From Corydoras sp. C115 (lineage: Eukaryota > Chordata > Actinopteri > Siluriformes > Callichthyidae): DNA of 64,000 nt. The notes below the pieces were generated by a model. The model did no database searches. It was not told where the DNA came from and was given only the letters and a program-made list of their open reading frames with translations. Location: the NCBI GenBank assembly GCA_019802505.1, contig JAFMOC010000244.1:387001-451000 (forward strand), read 5' to 3'. A program made the translations under genes and the position numbers. Shown here piece by piece: positions 8,201 through 17,261 of this stretch. Numbering within the stretch: position 1 is the stretch's first letter; each line of letters begins with the position of its first letter.

Positions 8201-10879
8201 TGCTTTTATTTGTTTAAAAAGTTTTTGAAGCCTGTTATATAATAATAATGATCACATCTTAATGACGTCATTTCCCAATATTATGATTTTTTTTTTGGTT
8301 GCTGCAAGTGGAACCAACTTCCTCCAAAACTCATCCAGCTTCTCAGCCGATGATCGGAACTTCTACAGCTACCACGACGACAATCCCCCGTCAGGCCACC
8401 CACCCACCAGACAGAGCCAACACGCAGCCAACACGCTGTTACTGTCCTAATGTTACGTCTCACGTTGCTCAATAACAACTCCCAATCCGTGCAGGTGTTT
8501 GGACCATGTGTTGGAGGAGATCGAGACGCGCCGAAGAGCCAACGTCATGGTGGCGTCGCACAACATGGAGACGGTCAACCACACAATCCGAAGGTCGGAT
8601 TGTTTTGTAGTATCTATAATTCAGTTCGAGGGCGGCACGGTGGCTTAGTGGTTAGCATGTTCTCCTCTCAGAGCTGGGGATTCCTGGTTCGAATCCCAAT
8701 CTGGGTGGAGTTTCCATGTCCTCCCCGTGTCTGCGTGGGTTTCCTCCGGGTTCTCCGGTTTCCTCCCACAGTCCAAAAACATGGGTCAAAGTGAATTGAA
8801 TTCTCCAAATTGCCCCATATAGAGTGTGTCTGTGTGAGTGAGTGTGTGTCCAGCGATGGATTGGCATCCTGTCCTGGGTGTATCTGCCCAGCGTCCAAAA
8901 TGTTCTCCCCTGGATGGGCATGGGGAACCCCCCCGCGACCATTGTAGAGGATAAAATGAAGAGAATGGATGGATGGATGATTCAGTACAGGATTTCGGAC
9001 TCTGCTACACACTTACGGATGCGGGATCTGTTCCCGATGCACCGCCGCACACCCACACCTTATAACTGACTCGGAAAGGGTTCGAAGACAAATGGATGTC
9101 GTCCCGGCCCCGTTCCATTCCGAATGCTCGCACTCTCTCCTATTTGTAAGACGAAATGACTCGCACCCTGAGCCAAGTAGTTAAGCCTATGTCTCAGCAA
9201 TCAGATCCACCTCTCCATCACCGGCGGCAGCTATTAGATCAAACAATTTCCAAAATAAGGTGGAAGATTGATGCTGCTCTGCCAGGCAGTTATGGAGTGC
9301 AGGAGTGCAGACTAATCTTATTAAATATGGTGTGATCATTTCTTCAGGGTTCCACTCCGTTTACCACGGCGCACGTCGATGACGGCGTCGCGGGTGTGGA
9401 CGCCAACCTGATGAAGGAGGTCCTGCTGACTCCACAGTGCGTCACAGGAGCCACTGAAGGAGGGCCCAGGGCCTCGGTGACTGATTACAAATCCATCCAT
9501 CCATTATTTTCCACTTTATCCTACTAGGGTCTGGGGGGGGGAATCCCTAGCACTGAGAGAAGAACATGCCAACCACTAAGCCACCATGCCGCCCCTGATT
9601 ACAAACGCATGTATTAATTGTATTTGTGTAAATGGGTTCGTCTGAAGGCCCGACAGAATCACCCCCGCCCAATTAATACCTGCTCCGTGGTACCGAAGGT
9701 GACTATGTCGAAACACAGATGGACTACAGTCCATTGTTTAGCCAATTAAAACTAGTTTAGTGTGTGTGGTAGCTTTAAGGGTTAGAATTTGGTATGAGGA
9801 CGTACATCATGAGTCTGTAATCTGCACTGTTAGCTTACTGTATGTGTAGCTAACAAATGAATCCCAAGCTATTACTTCACCTTCGATTAAAGGCTTATTT
9901 TTGTTATGCTGTTGTTTGTTTTGTAGGATGAGTGAATTGGGTCTCGTACCGACCGAAAACAAGGTCTTCTTTGGTCAGCTGCTCGGAATGTGTGACCAGA
10001 TCAGCTTTCCTTTAGGTAACACGCTAATGCTAGCTCAGGCTCTGGTCATTTCCTCTCACACAGACACTTACGTCGCCCTTTTTGCTTTCATACTAAAAAG
10101 CAATTAGGTCGTACCTTATTTACTAAAACTGACAAGCCATAATTCCATGCCTTCCTCGTTTAGGCCCTACCTCTCGCACTGCGAATCAAATAGAGTTACG
10201 GTATCTTCCTAACAAAGCCTGACAGGCACTTAAATTGTGCATCCTGTGTGGCATACAGACTAGCAGGCACTTAGGCCCCACCTCCTGCAGTTGGAATGAA
10301 AGTCAGTTAGATAGTGCCATCCTTTACAAAGCCTGACAGGCACTCGTGAACTAAAAATAATAGGCAGTTAGGTCACACCTTATATACACAGACTGACGGG
10401 TAGTAAATCCTCCCTCACTGAGCCTGACAGGCACTTAGGCCCCACCTCCTGCTCTTGGAATGAAAGGCAATTCGATGATGCCATTCTTTATAAAGCCTGA
10501 CAGGCACTCGTGAACTAAAAATAATGGACAGTTCGGTCACACCTCTCCTACTCTTGACTGACCGAGCCTGACAGGCACCTAGGCCCCAACTTTAGCATGG
10601 AATAAGCCAAATATAAGTTATTTTTCATTATCATTCTTATAATTTACATACATACGTTTTGATTCCCGTTGTGTGTCTGTGTGTTCAGGCCAGGCCGGCT
10701 ACCCGGTGTATAAGTACGTGCCGTACGGCCCAGTGGCCGAGGTGATGCCGTACCTGTCACGCCGGGCTCAGGAGAACCGCAGCGTGATGACAGGAGTGCA
10801 AATGGAGAGAGAGTTGCTCTGGAAAGAGCTTGTACGCAGAGTCACCAGTGGAGAAGTGTTCCAGATTTCGCCTTTATGA
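662..10879 (+). CDS. prodh: Proline dehydrogenase, mitochondrial; 3' eight coding exons (5' end outside window)
   Basis: Joined exons: 662-735, 3122-3203, 4236-4328, 6557-6703, 6891-7066, 8495-8593, 9927-10015, 10689-10879, giving 316 codons plus TGA. Proline dehydrogenase is an FAD enzyme of the mitochondrial inner membrane that oxidises L-proline to pyrroline-5-carboxylate and passes electrons to the quinone pool. Seen here in order: an EF-hand-like linker, LMVDAEQTYF (Asp equivalent to E. coli PutA D370), GWCFGAKLVRGAY (Tyr equivalent to Y437), ASHN (His equivalent to H487), QLLGMCDQISFPLG, and KYVPYG...PYLSRR (equivalents of Y540, Y552, R555, R556, in the same spacing). The Lys equivalent to K329 would lie upstream. 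Human PRODH is about 600 residues, so roughly half is present. The C-terminal sequence fits PRODH better than PRODH2 (hydroxyproline dehydrogenase). All junctions keep phase and no internal stop is seen, so the gene looks functional. Which teleost paralogue it is cannot be told. Confidence 0.95.
1826..2173 (-). mobile_element. tRNA-derived SINE, full length
   Basis: It is inverted: a (ATTC)n tail at 1826, the gctttatcct body end, and a head finishing at 2173. The head abuts a 60-bp (AT)n run. Confidence 0.88.
2174..2234. repeat. (AT)n microsatellite
   Basis: About 30 AT units directly at the head end of an inverted SINE, followed by a T run. Confidence 0.95.
2938..3056 (-). mobile_element. 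Old SINE fragment
   Basis: It contains 'aaacccacaaagacataggg' and 'agaacatgcaaac' followed by 'aaacccaggaccctcttgcg', a diverged relative of the body and B box of this SINE superfamily. It lies just upstream of a PRODH exon. Confidence 0.5.
3122..3203 (+). CDS. prodh: PRODH exon (TIDMLDW...LLVVPDLE)
   Basis: The acceptor is ttcttattttaag ending at 3121 and the donor is gtttgt at 3204. The first base completes Gly, followed by TIDMLDWISLIDDRTLISDL and LVVPDLE. This matches the human MDLLDW-SLIDSRT...LVVP region. It ends in phase 0. Confidence 0.93.
3204..4235 (+). other. prodh: PRODH intron 2
   Basis: It is mostly AT-rich unique sequence. An AAT trinucleotide run (about 3858-3880) leads into 'ttttatttatatagcacttt', a common start of a dispersed fish repeat, ending near 3930. 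Confidence 0.7.
3858..3930 (+). repeat. AAT run with dispersed-repeat start
   Basis: An AAT trinucleotide run is followed by 'ttttatttatatagcacttt' and 'aaagacactttacaaaac', a phrase typical of a fish dispersed repeat. A similar start occurs at 12396-12435. Confidence 0.5.
4236..4328 (+). CDS. prodh: PRODH exon (TGHLEPLL...RMLQRLDVLAK)
   Basis: The acceptor ends at 4235 after a t-rich tract and the donor is gtaggt at 4329. It is 31 codons in phase 0 at both ends. The encoded TGHLEPLLKTFAEEEEKQMK followed by RMLQRLDVLAK is nearly colinear with the human TGQLEPLLSRFTEEEELQM...RMLQRMDVLAK. Because 93 bp is a multiple of three, skipping would keep the frame. Confidence 0.95.
4861..5218 (-). mobile_element. 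tRNA-derived SINE, first of a tandem pair
   Basis: Full length, from the atccatccatcc tail to a gccaccgtgccgccc head. It is preceded by ctcccgaaagat (4851-4862), which recurs after it at 5220-5231. Confidence 0.9.
5231..5588 (-). mobile_element. tRNA-derived SINE, second of a tandem pair
   Basis: Full length. It is flanked by ctcccgaaagat (5220-5231) and ctcccaaaagat (5588-5599). The same 12-mer therefore occurs three times around the two SINEs. Confidence 0.9.
6157..6500 (+). mobile_element. tRNA-derived SINE, full length, next to a PRODH exon
   Basis: The A box is tggcttagtgg and the B box is ggttcgaatcccc, with an aatgaatgaatga tail. The flanks 'aatgatatacat' and 'aataatatacat' look like a slightly diverged target duplication. 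It ends about 55 bp before the exon at 6557. Confidence 0.9.
6527..6554. repeat. (GT)14 microsatellite at PRODH splice acceptor
   Basis: An uninterrupted GT run directly followed by the AG of the acceptor for the exon at 6557. Confidence 0.95.
6557..6703 (+). CDS. prodh: PRODH exon with catalytic Asp (LMVDAEQTYF)
   Basis: This is 49 codons in phase 0 at both ends. LMVDAEQTYFQPAISRLTLE is a PRODH signature; the Asp codon at 6590-6592 corresponds to the substrate-site Asp370 of PutA. The exon ends FNTFQCYLK before donor gtcacg at 6704, a weak donor. The acceptor is unusual: AG at 6555-6556 directly follows an uninterrupted (GT)14 run at 6527-6554 and there is no pyrimidine tract. A SINE ends about 55 bp upstream of the exon. 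Confidence 0.96.
6733..6770. repeat. Short fragment of a dispersed fish repeat
   Basis: The phrase 'tcactggccactttattagg' is a familiar piece of a dispersed vertebrate repeat. It lies in the shortest PRODH intron. Recognition is from memory. Confidence 0.35.
6891..7066 (+). CDS. prodh: PRODH exon with flavin/substrate motif (KLVRGAY)
   Basis: The acceptor is ctgaccccgcag ending at 6890 and the donor is gtcaga at 7067. It encodes EAFEDLCVDVKLSRREGWCF then GAKLVRGAYMEQERRRAQEM then GYEDPINPDYEATSRMYH and part of Arg. The Tyr of VRGAY (6975-6977) corresponds to PutA Y437. It ends in phase 2 in an Arg codon (AG|G). The intron before it (6704-6890, 187 bp) is the shortest and the only one without a SINE copy or a tandem array. 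Confidence 0.97.
7067..8494 (+). other. prodh: PRODH intron 5
   Basis: It holds a diverged plus-strand SINE (7275-7558); the remaining 900 bp is unique-looking sequence without supported exons. Confidence 0.65.
7275..7558 (+). mobile_element. Diverged SINE copy
   Basis: A shortened head (ggggcggcacgcccgcctct) is followed by the B box caggttcgaatcccaatctg and a body ending near 'gaaccccccaccccc'. The (TGGA)n tail is missing. Confidence 0.75.
8495..8593 (+). CDS. prodh: PRODH exon with ASHN motif
   Basis: The acceptor is atccgtgcag ending at 8494. The donor is AAG|gtcgga, a poor match to consensus. It encodes CLDHVLEEIETRRRANVMVA then SHNMETVNHTIR and part of Arg. The His codon at 8559-8561 corresponds to PutA H487. 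It begins and ends inside Arg codons, both of the form AG|G. Confidence 0.95.
8630..8980 (+). mobile_element. tRNA-derived SINE, full length
   Basis: The head is ggcggcacggtggcttagtg with B box ggttcgaatccc and tail aatggatggatgg. Possible short duplication attcagt on both sides. Confidence 0.88.
9492..9594 (-). mobile_element. Internally deleted SINE with exact target duplication
   Basis: It retains only the tail/body end (tccatccatccattattttc...) joined to the head (aatccctagcactgagagaa...gccgcc), so about 240 bp of the middle is missing. The exact 11-bp direct repeat ctgattacaaa flanks it at 9481-9491 and 9595-9605. Confidence 0.88.
9927..10015 (+). CDS. prodh: PRODH exon (FFGQLLGMCDQISFPLG)
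   Basis: The acceptor is gttgtttgttttgtag ending at 9926 and the donor is gtaaca at 10016. After the Arg-completing base it encodes MSELGLVPTENKVFFGQLLG then MCDQISFPL and the first base of Gly. The QLLGMCDQISFPLGQAGYP block is almost invariant in animal PRODH. It ends in phase 1. Confidence 0.96.
10115..10610. repeat. Decayed tandem array in last PRODH intron
   Basis: The motif gcctgacaggcact recurs about every 40-75 bp. A higher-order unit of about 165 bp is visible: 'aaagcctgacaggcactcgt' plus 'gaactaaaaataat' occurs near 10327 and again near 10492, each preceded by cacctcctgc and ggaatgaaag. The core is palindromic (gcctgacaggc). Confidence 0.85.
10689..10879 (+). CDS. prodh: PRODH terminal coding exon (YLSRR, stop)
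   Basis: The acceptor is gtgtgttcag ending at 10688. It encodes QAGYPVYKYVPYGPVAEVMP then YLSRRAQENRSVMTGVQMER then the C-terminus, ending VFQISPL and TGA at 10877-10879. Tyr (10715), Tyr (10751) and the Arg pair (10760-10765) have the same spacing as Y540, Y552, R555 and R556 of PutA. The human C-terminus (FHRPA) is of similar length. The exon and its 3' UTR sit inside a decayed tandem array. Confidence 0.97.
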
Positions 10880-11200
10880 AGGACACACGTCGTCCCCGCG
10901 CAACGCCCCACGCAGTCTTCCTGTTGGTGGATTTATACATTTCTTTGTCCTGTGAATTTGAATTCTCATCTCCACCCTTTACCCTCTCCCATGGTCTCTC
11001 CACCCTCCTCCACCATCTCTCCTTCCCAGGCTGCTCCCTTTCCCTCATCCATCTCTTCGGCACCTTTACGACGCTGAGAGGGCTCCCTAAAATGTCAGAG
11101 CGCCTGAATGAGTTTGCTGCTCACTTTTATATGCTGCCATCATTCTTCAAGTGCGACAACAATAATAAAAAATCAGCACCTCCCTGAAAGCAATAAAGAA
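10880..11200 (+). other. Probable PRODH 3' UTR with poly(A) signals
   Basis: A pyrimidine-rich stretch (about 10916-11070) follows the stop codon. Two AATAAA hexamers lie at 11164-11169 and 11192-11197, and the second would give a 3' UTR of about 330 bp. Read-through is not excluded; this is inference from signals only. Confidence 0.55.
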
Positions 11201-11545
11201 ACCTGTCAATATCGCGATGTTAATGATGGTAATCTAAGGACAGCAGTACAGCGGGGGACGGCTAATTTACTGATCTCTGCTAGAAATGGAAAAAAAAATC
11301 AAGCGATAATGCCTGTGCTACTGAAAACAGATTGTTTTTAACAAGCAACAAAAAGCATTGTGTTTACTGACAAACAAATATAATATTTTTGTGTGTGTGT
11401 GTATGTATTTATAATCTATTGGTTTATTAATAAACATCTGATGCATCATATTAAAATCCTGAAATAGTCACAACTATTAATACATAAGACCTGAAAGGAA
11501 TTTTGGTCAAGACATTATTATGGAGACTGACAGGCACTTGGGGGA

Positions 11546-11846
11546 AGGGGTTCCCCATGCCCATCCAGGGGAGAACATAGAACATTTAGGGTGCTGGGCA
11601 GATACACCCAGGACAGGACACCAATCTATTGCTGGGCACAAACTCACTCACACAGACACACTCTATATGGGGGAATTTGGAGAATTCAATTGACCTAGAT
11701 CCATGTTTTTGGGCTGTGGAAGGAAACCAGAGAACCCGGAGCAAACCCACACGGACACGGGGAGAACATGGAAAATCCGCCCAGATTGGGATTCGAACCG
11801 GGAATCCCCAGTGCTGAGAGGAGAACATGCTAACCACTAAGCCACC

Positions 11847-11849
<3 letters not shown>
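11546..11849 (-). mobile_element. tRNA-derived SINE, 3'-truncated
   Basis: It is inverted and lacks the tail. It begins 'ggggttccccatgcccatcc' and ends at the head, which abuts a 75-bp (AT)n run. It interrupts the PRODH-flanking tandem array. Confidence 0.88.

Positions 11850-11925
<76 letters not shown>
11850..11925. repeat. (AT)n microsatellite
   Basis: About 38 AT units at the head end of an inverted SINE. Confidence 0.95.
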
Positions 11926-11928
<3 letters not shown>

Positions 11929-12639
11929 ACCTTGGTTCCTCCATTAAGAAAATTACCTTTTTAACTATGCCTCCCTTACTGAGCCTGACAGGTCCTACAT
12001 AGGTGATGCATTCTTTACAAAGCCTGGCAGGCACTGAGGTTTTGCCTCTGCATTGAGAATGAAAGGCAGTTAAGCCAGCTTTCTCTCCTGAGACTGACAG
12101 GCACTTTGGCCTTGAGCTAAGAATTAAAGACAGTTGGGCTGTGCCCCTTATTTACGCTGACTGACAGGCTGTAAGACCCTACCTTTTCCAATAAGAATGA
12201 AAAGGCAGACCCTTTTTGACAAGCATGTATCACATGCCACCTTTACAGAGACTGAGACATAGTTTTTTTTTTAACTAAAACTAATAGATACTTAGGTTCT
12301 GCCTTCGTTCCTGTAACACAACTGAGACTGGCAGGCAGTCCAGCCATTTCTAAACAGATTGTTAAGCACCAGGTGTTTTGGAGGGAAAATTATAATAATA
12401 ATAATAATAATACAATTTTATTTATAAAATCTAAATACCCAAGTGATGGGCTATTAGGTCCTGAAGTTTTGTCACTGACAGCGAGAGTTAGTGGTCTTCA
12501 CCTCCTTCACTGAGACTGACAGGCACACAGAACATGCCTTCATTACCGGGTCATGGTTCCCGGCGCCTTCACTGAGAGTGACAGTCCTTTCATGATATGT
12601 GCCTTTTGCACGAAGCCATATAACACGCCTTTCTCACTG

Positions 12640-13560
12640 AAAACGGCAAGAACGCACCCTGCCCTGCGACTTACAGGCACATCGTCTGTTCCTACATCAT
12701 CCATTTCACAAGTTGCAAGTTAAAAATAATATTGTCATGAAGGAAGTCCCTCCATTTTGGCCTGTGCCATAGGAAAAGGCTTTATTTATTTGATTTACAG
12801 ATGGTGGCGTCGCAGCCGGCACGCTATTGAACTCTCTCGAATAAAAGGCCTGACATTTATACATCAGCGTTTAAAAATAAATCTAAAATATGTTCTTATG
12901 GAAAATTGTTTGGAACAAAGCCTGGTCCTTTATCAGCGGTAGGAGGCGAAGCGCTGGCCTCCAATAAGCAGCCATTGTTTTATGTAATGAATCTACTTTA
13001 TCGTCTCGTTCGCAGCCTGTTATATCTCTCATGCCAAGATGTGCTTAGTGGGCGCTGCGAGTGTGTTGAAATGAGCTTTGTGCATTGGTGAAGTGTTTTA
13101 ATGAAAGCCCTGGTCAAAGTAGGCGAATGCAATACTTGTATATCACGTCTTTTCAAGTTTTCCTCCGCTCCGCTTTTTGTCACTATAATTACTTTCTGTT
13201 TCTCCGCAGAGTCTTGAAATAATTAATTCAAGTGAACAATAATAAATTAAATGCTACTTTTTTTTTTTTTGTGGCAGAATGCCCCTTTCAGCTATATGAG
13301 AGGGGGGCCGAACAATGCGAACCCGGGTTACTGAGCACGTTAACAGAACTTTGCTTGTAATAGCAGCGAGAGAACTGTTAATGGGAAATGGTACAGCACA
13401 TCGATTCATACTCGGAGCTGGATGCAGCCTCCTGTGCAAACGGATTTACAGAGAAAACCACGTTTTAAGGATTTTGCAGACAGGACGCTTTAAAAACTGT
13501 GAAGCAAAAATGAGTTAATGCATCTGAACCTGGACTTAACGGGACTGCAGCACTGAAGAT
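12640..13560. other. Repeat-free block downstream of PRODH
   Basis: About 900 bp without SINE or tandem sequence, AT-rich with CAAT/TTAAT-type words ('ggcctccaataagcagccat', 'atctaaaatatgttcttatg'). No exon is supported. A possible conserved non-coding element, judged only by its texture. Confidence 0.3.
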
Positions 13561-13749
13561 ACTAATTAATTATATTATATACTAATTATATATATATATA
13601 ATCATATATAATCTATATAATCATATCATGTTAATATTATGTATATATTGTATATATTATTTTCATATTATGTATATACATTTATACACTTTACTTCTCC
13701 ATACACCTGTCACTGTTATTAATGCACTTTATGTAAATAATGTATATAT

Positions 13750-14040
13750 TGCATGTTCTCCCTGTGTCCGCGTGGGGTTCCTCTGGGTTCTCCAGTTTCC
13801 TCCCACAGTCCAAAAATCATGGATCAAGGTCAATTGAATTCTCCAAATTGCCCCATATAGAGTGTGTCTGTGTGAGTGAGTGTGTGTCCAGTGATAGATT
13901 AGCGTCCTGTCCTGGGTGTATCTGCCCAGTGCCCAAAACGTTCTCCCCTGGATTGGGATTCGAACCGGGAATCCCTAACACCCCCCCCCCCTCCACCCCG
14001 CGACCCTAGTAGAGGATAAAGCGGAAGATAATGGATGGAT
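13750..14040 (+). mobile_element. SINE, 5'-truncated and rearranged
   Basis: The head is missing. A B-box phrase (gattcgaaccgggaatccct) from the opposite strand is pasted near the 3' end at about 13953, before the 'gaggataaagcggaag' tail. This suggests recombination between copies. Confidence 0.78.
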
Positions 14041-14819
14041 GTATATATTGAACTTCTGGTTAGATGCTGCTATTTCATTGGCCCGGTATTTGTACTCAAT
14101 GACAATTAAGTTGAAACTAATTAATCTAATCGAGTCGAATTGAATCTAAAGAGTTTTTTGGAGGAGAGCACTGTAGTTACTGTATGTAGTTCTATAATCC
14201 GGTGTAGTTTTCAGAGCTGATCTGTATCGCCGTCATAGAACCGGCATGTGGGTTGTGGCTGCTCCTTGGCTGTTCTCGAGGTTCTCCGGCCCGCGTGTGG
14301 GTGTACGCTGGCGTGTCAGTCTGTCAGCCGCCGAATTTCCTGCAGGACACCTGAAGCGCTGTAATCACGTGTATTTCTGAAGCAGATGTCAGGTGCTGGA
14401 GATGGGCCCACGGGGTCGACTGGGGGTGCCGTCAGAAAAGCAACGTTTCAAGGCAAAGTGCTTCAGACACTCTTCTCTTTCTGCACCAGGTCTTTCCACG
14501 GATGGGAACTGATTGCTGTCCTCGCGATGCTCCTGTTCACATTAGAACATGTCGGTTCTGTCCTGAAGGCGCTGCCCTGAATTCAGCATCTCTGGTTTGT
14601 ATTTATTTTTATGGTTTGGTTTGTCCACCTTATCGGCAGCTCGGTACTCAAGTTACTAGGTGTGGGTGACACCACGATGAGTGCCGTGCAAAACAAATTT
14701 GGGTGGTGGAGTGTAGGAGTTGAGGGTTTGTAGTATTTAGGGTGCAGATTGTCACCACTTCACTCTAATGGCAGGGCTGTGCACAGTGGTAGCAGTGGAT
14801 CAGATGTGTTGTGAGCAGT

Positions 14820-15215
14820 GGACTTTTGGACACATGTACCTTGGGTGTCCCCATACTTCTGGACACATGTCTATTGAGTGTCCTCTATACTTTTGAACAC
14901 ATGTCCCTTGAGTACCCCCATACTTTTGGACACATGTACTTTGGGTGTCCCCATACTTTTGGACACATGTCCCTTGGGTGTCCCCATACCTTTGGACACA
15001 TGTTTCTTGTGTGTCCCCATACTTTTGGACACATGTTTCTTGTGTGTCCCCATACTTTTGAACACATGTCCCTTGGGTACCCCTATACTTTTGGACACAT
15101 GTACTTTGGGTTTCCCCCTACTTTTGAACACATGTACATTGAGTGTCCCCATACTTTTGGACACATGTCCCTTGGGTGCACCCATACTTTTGGACACACG
15201 TACTTTGCGTGTCCC
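14820..15215. repeat. 33-bp minisatellite, array 1
   Basis: About 12 units of cttttggacacatgt plus cccttgggtgtccccata. Because 33 is divisible by three the array stays open in several frames on both strands and yields artificial 11-residue repeat proteins. Confidence 0.93.
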
Positions 15216-16012
15216 AATGTTCTTATTACTGTATTTAACCAATCGCTTTTCAGCATCATCTGTTGCCAGGGTCAATTCATCTGCCTGAGACCTTCAGTGT
15301 CAGTTCTGCAGCCCTGCAGCATAAAATAAATTGTCGATCAATCTGTTGCTTCAGCCAATCAGATTCTGAGTTGGTGACACCAATGGCCCTGTATCAGGCA
15401 TCCGTTACCTCATAGCATTCATGGCTTCTGATTGGACAGTCAGAGAGAGTCCAGGACATTTTCAGTGAATTAACACTTATATCAGAACAGAAAAGGACGT
15501 CTTACCAATGGAACTAATTTAGAAGGTTGATTTAGTACAAATAATCTGGATTAATCTGGATTTGTGTTTATATTTTATATATATATATATTGCAATTGTA
15601 TGAGGTTATAGTTTCCGATTGTTTTAAACGCGTCTACACGAGTTATGTCTCTAGTTTTGAGACATGTGGACCATGTGAGTGTTCTCCCACAAAGGCCACC
15701 CTTAGCTACTCACATACAGTATGCAGTATGCTGTGTGTCCTATCCCGACCAGCGTTGTTCCACGGCTAATGTGCCAACAGACCCTCCCTCCCTCTCGCTC
15801 GCTCGCTCGCTGTAATATTGACAGTAGGTTCTTTTAAAACGGCTTTGGATCCGCTGTCGAACTTCTCAAGGATTAATTACTTCTTTTCTTTTCTTTTCTT
15901 TTTTTTTCCTTCCAGCTGACAGAGACTCGTAATTCGATTTCACTCGCTGGCGACTTCAGACGTTCCTGATGGGAATGCTGAAACAATGAGGAGGAAATGT
16001 TCTGCTCGCGTG

Positions 16013-16043
<31 letters not shown>

Positions 16044-16498
16044 ACAGCTGGTGATTGATGACGGGGCTTCTCATCACGCACTCTAATATAATAATGAGCT
16101 TAATGATAACGAGTAATGCGCCGTCATCCACACCTGTACACCTTATTATTCAGCATAAACATACAACACCAATCAAAAGATTGGACACGCCCTTTTTTGT
16201 TCCGCTTATTGTCCATGTTCTCAGGTCGACGTACCGTAAAGCTGGACTTTGGAGTTCCACAAGTACATTCTGTAGTCCATCTGTTATTCAGATGTGTGTC
16301 TTATAAGAGGTTTAGAAACCAACCAAAAAAAAAATGCAAGAAATGATGGTAGTCAGAGAGATGCTGTTTTTTAAGGTGGATTTAAGGTGGAGCCATGAAA
16401 TAAAGTGCTAAATGCATCTCCGTTTGAAGCCACACTAACGAACCAGATTAATTTGGTTGGAATTGTAGAGGATGATAAATCAGCCTCAGAACGTGTGT

Positions 16499-16549
<51 letters not shown>

Positions 16550-17261
16550 AATAGACCTATAGCTTAAATGAAATCTATCATAAAAGCACAGAATTAAAAC
16601 CAGCCCACTTCTTGAAAATCCTCATCGATTCTCTGTCTTCGCTCTGAACCGAGCAGAAGACACCCCACTCCTTTCCCGCCCCCCCTGCCCCCCTGCCCCC
16701 CTGCCCCCCCACTCCAACACTCATGGTGCTACACGTGCAGACTTTCTGTCTCAGCTACTGCACTGTTGCAACAAGCAGAACACTTCATGCCGCTGCCTCT
16801 AGAGGGCACTGTGGCTGTTCCGGCTCCCGTCTCGGCGTCACAGACGGCGTGGACAGATCCTGTATTATATCAGGGGATCAGCATTAAGCTCTGTGAGACG
16901 AATGAGGAGGACAGCCTGGGAAACGTAGCGCGCAGCAATCCGCCGATACACCACTTTAATCTTGGGACGTAACGCAGGAATAAACAAGTCACATTCGTTG
17001 CGTAGACAGATGAATAGAATCTGTCTTTCGCATGATGCTGTGACACAGATGGCGCCTTCTCTGTATTTTCAAGCACAATTTTTCTCCACACAAGGAACCG
17101 GAACTGCTGTTGTATTGGGAACAGCGCCAGGTCCAGTTGGCATGACTTCTGGCACCTGTTTGTAATGATGCATAAGAGTGTTTACCTGTTTCCATTAATA
17201 ATTCATAAGACCAGCGGTCAGGTGACAGCAGGATGACCAGAACAAAGTCAGTTCTAGTAAG
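15216..17261. other. Mixed unique sequence and simple repeats between the two 33-bp arrays
   Basis: It contains an AT-rich stretch, a CTCG run (about 15794-15810), TTTTC and TC runs (15888-15910, 16017-16041), a GT run and a C-rich stretch of repeated gccccc (16678-16710). Palindrome-like 'ttcagccaatcagattctga' and 'ttctgattggac' near 15350-15440 may be a small DNA element. No gene is supported. Confidence 0.5.
16496..16543. repeat. (GT)n microsatellite
   Basis: About 23 GT units with one CT interruption. Other dinucleotide runs lie at 16017-16041 (TC), 20732-20762 (CA), 21736-21763 (GT), 22109-22152 (CA) and 37120-37190 (CA). Confidence 0.93.

Larger units (their letters stand above)
8594..9926 (+). 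other. prodh: PRODH intron 6
   Basis: It holds a full plus-strand SINE starting 36 bp after the donor (8630-8980) and a short internally deleted SINE with an exact duplication (9492-9594). No extra coding exon is needed, because the flanking PRODH exons join without a gap. Confidence 0.7.
11525..12620. repeat. Continuation of the same decayed array 3' of PRODH
   Basis: 'gagactgacaggcacttggg' at 11525 is interrupted by a SINE and (AT)n (11546-11925). The array resumes near 11975 with 'gagcctgacaggtcctac', 'aaagcctggcaggcactg', 'gagactgacaggcacttt' and others to about 12600, more diverged than the intronic part. An ATA/AAT run with a repeat start lies at 12393-12435. Confidence 0.8.

Noticed and set aside
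9340..9480. Extra PRODH exon after ttcttcag at about 9346
   Set aside because: The flanking exons 8495-8593 and 9927-10015 join in phase and match known PRODH without a gap.
10673..10879. PRODH2 (hydroxyproline dehydrogenase) instead of PRODH
   Set aside because: AQENRSV is shared with PRODH2, but QLLGMCDQISFPLGQAGYP, YKYVPYGPV and the upstream exons match PRODH.
14820..15215. CRISPR-like array
   Set aside because: The units are contiguous with no unique spacers, and the genome is eukaryotic.
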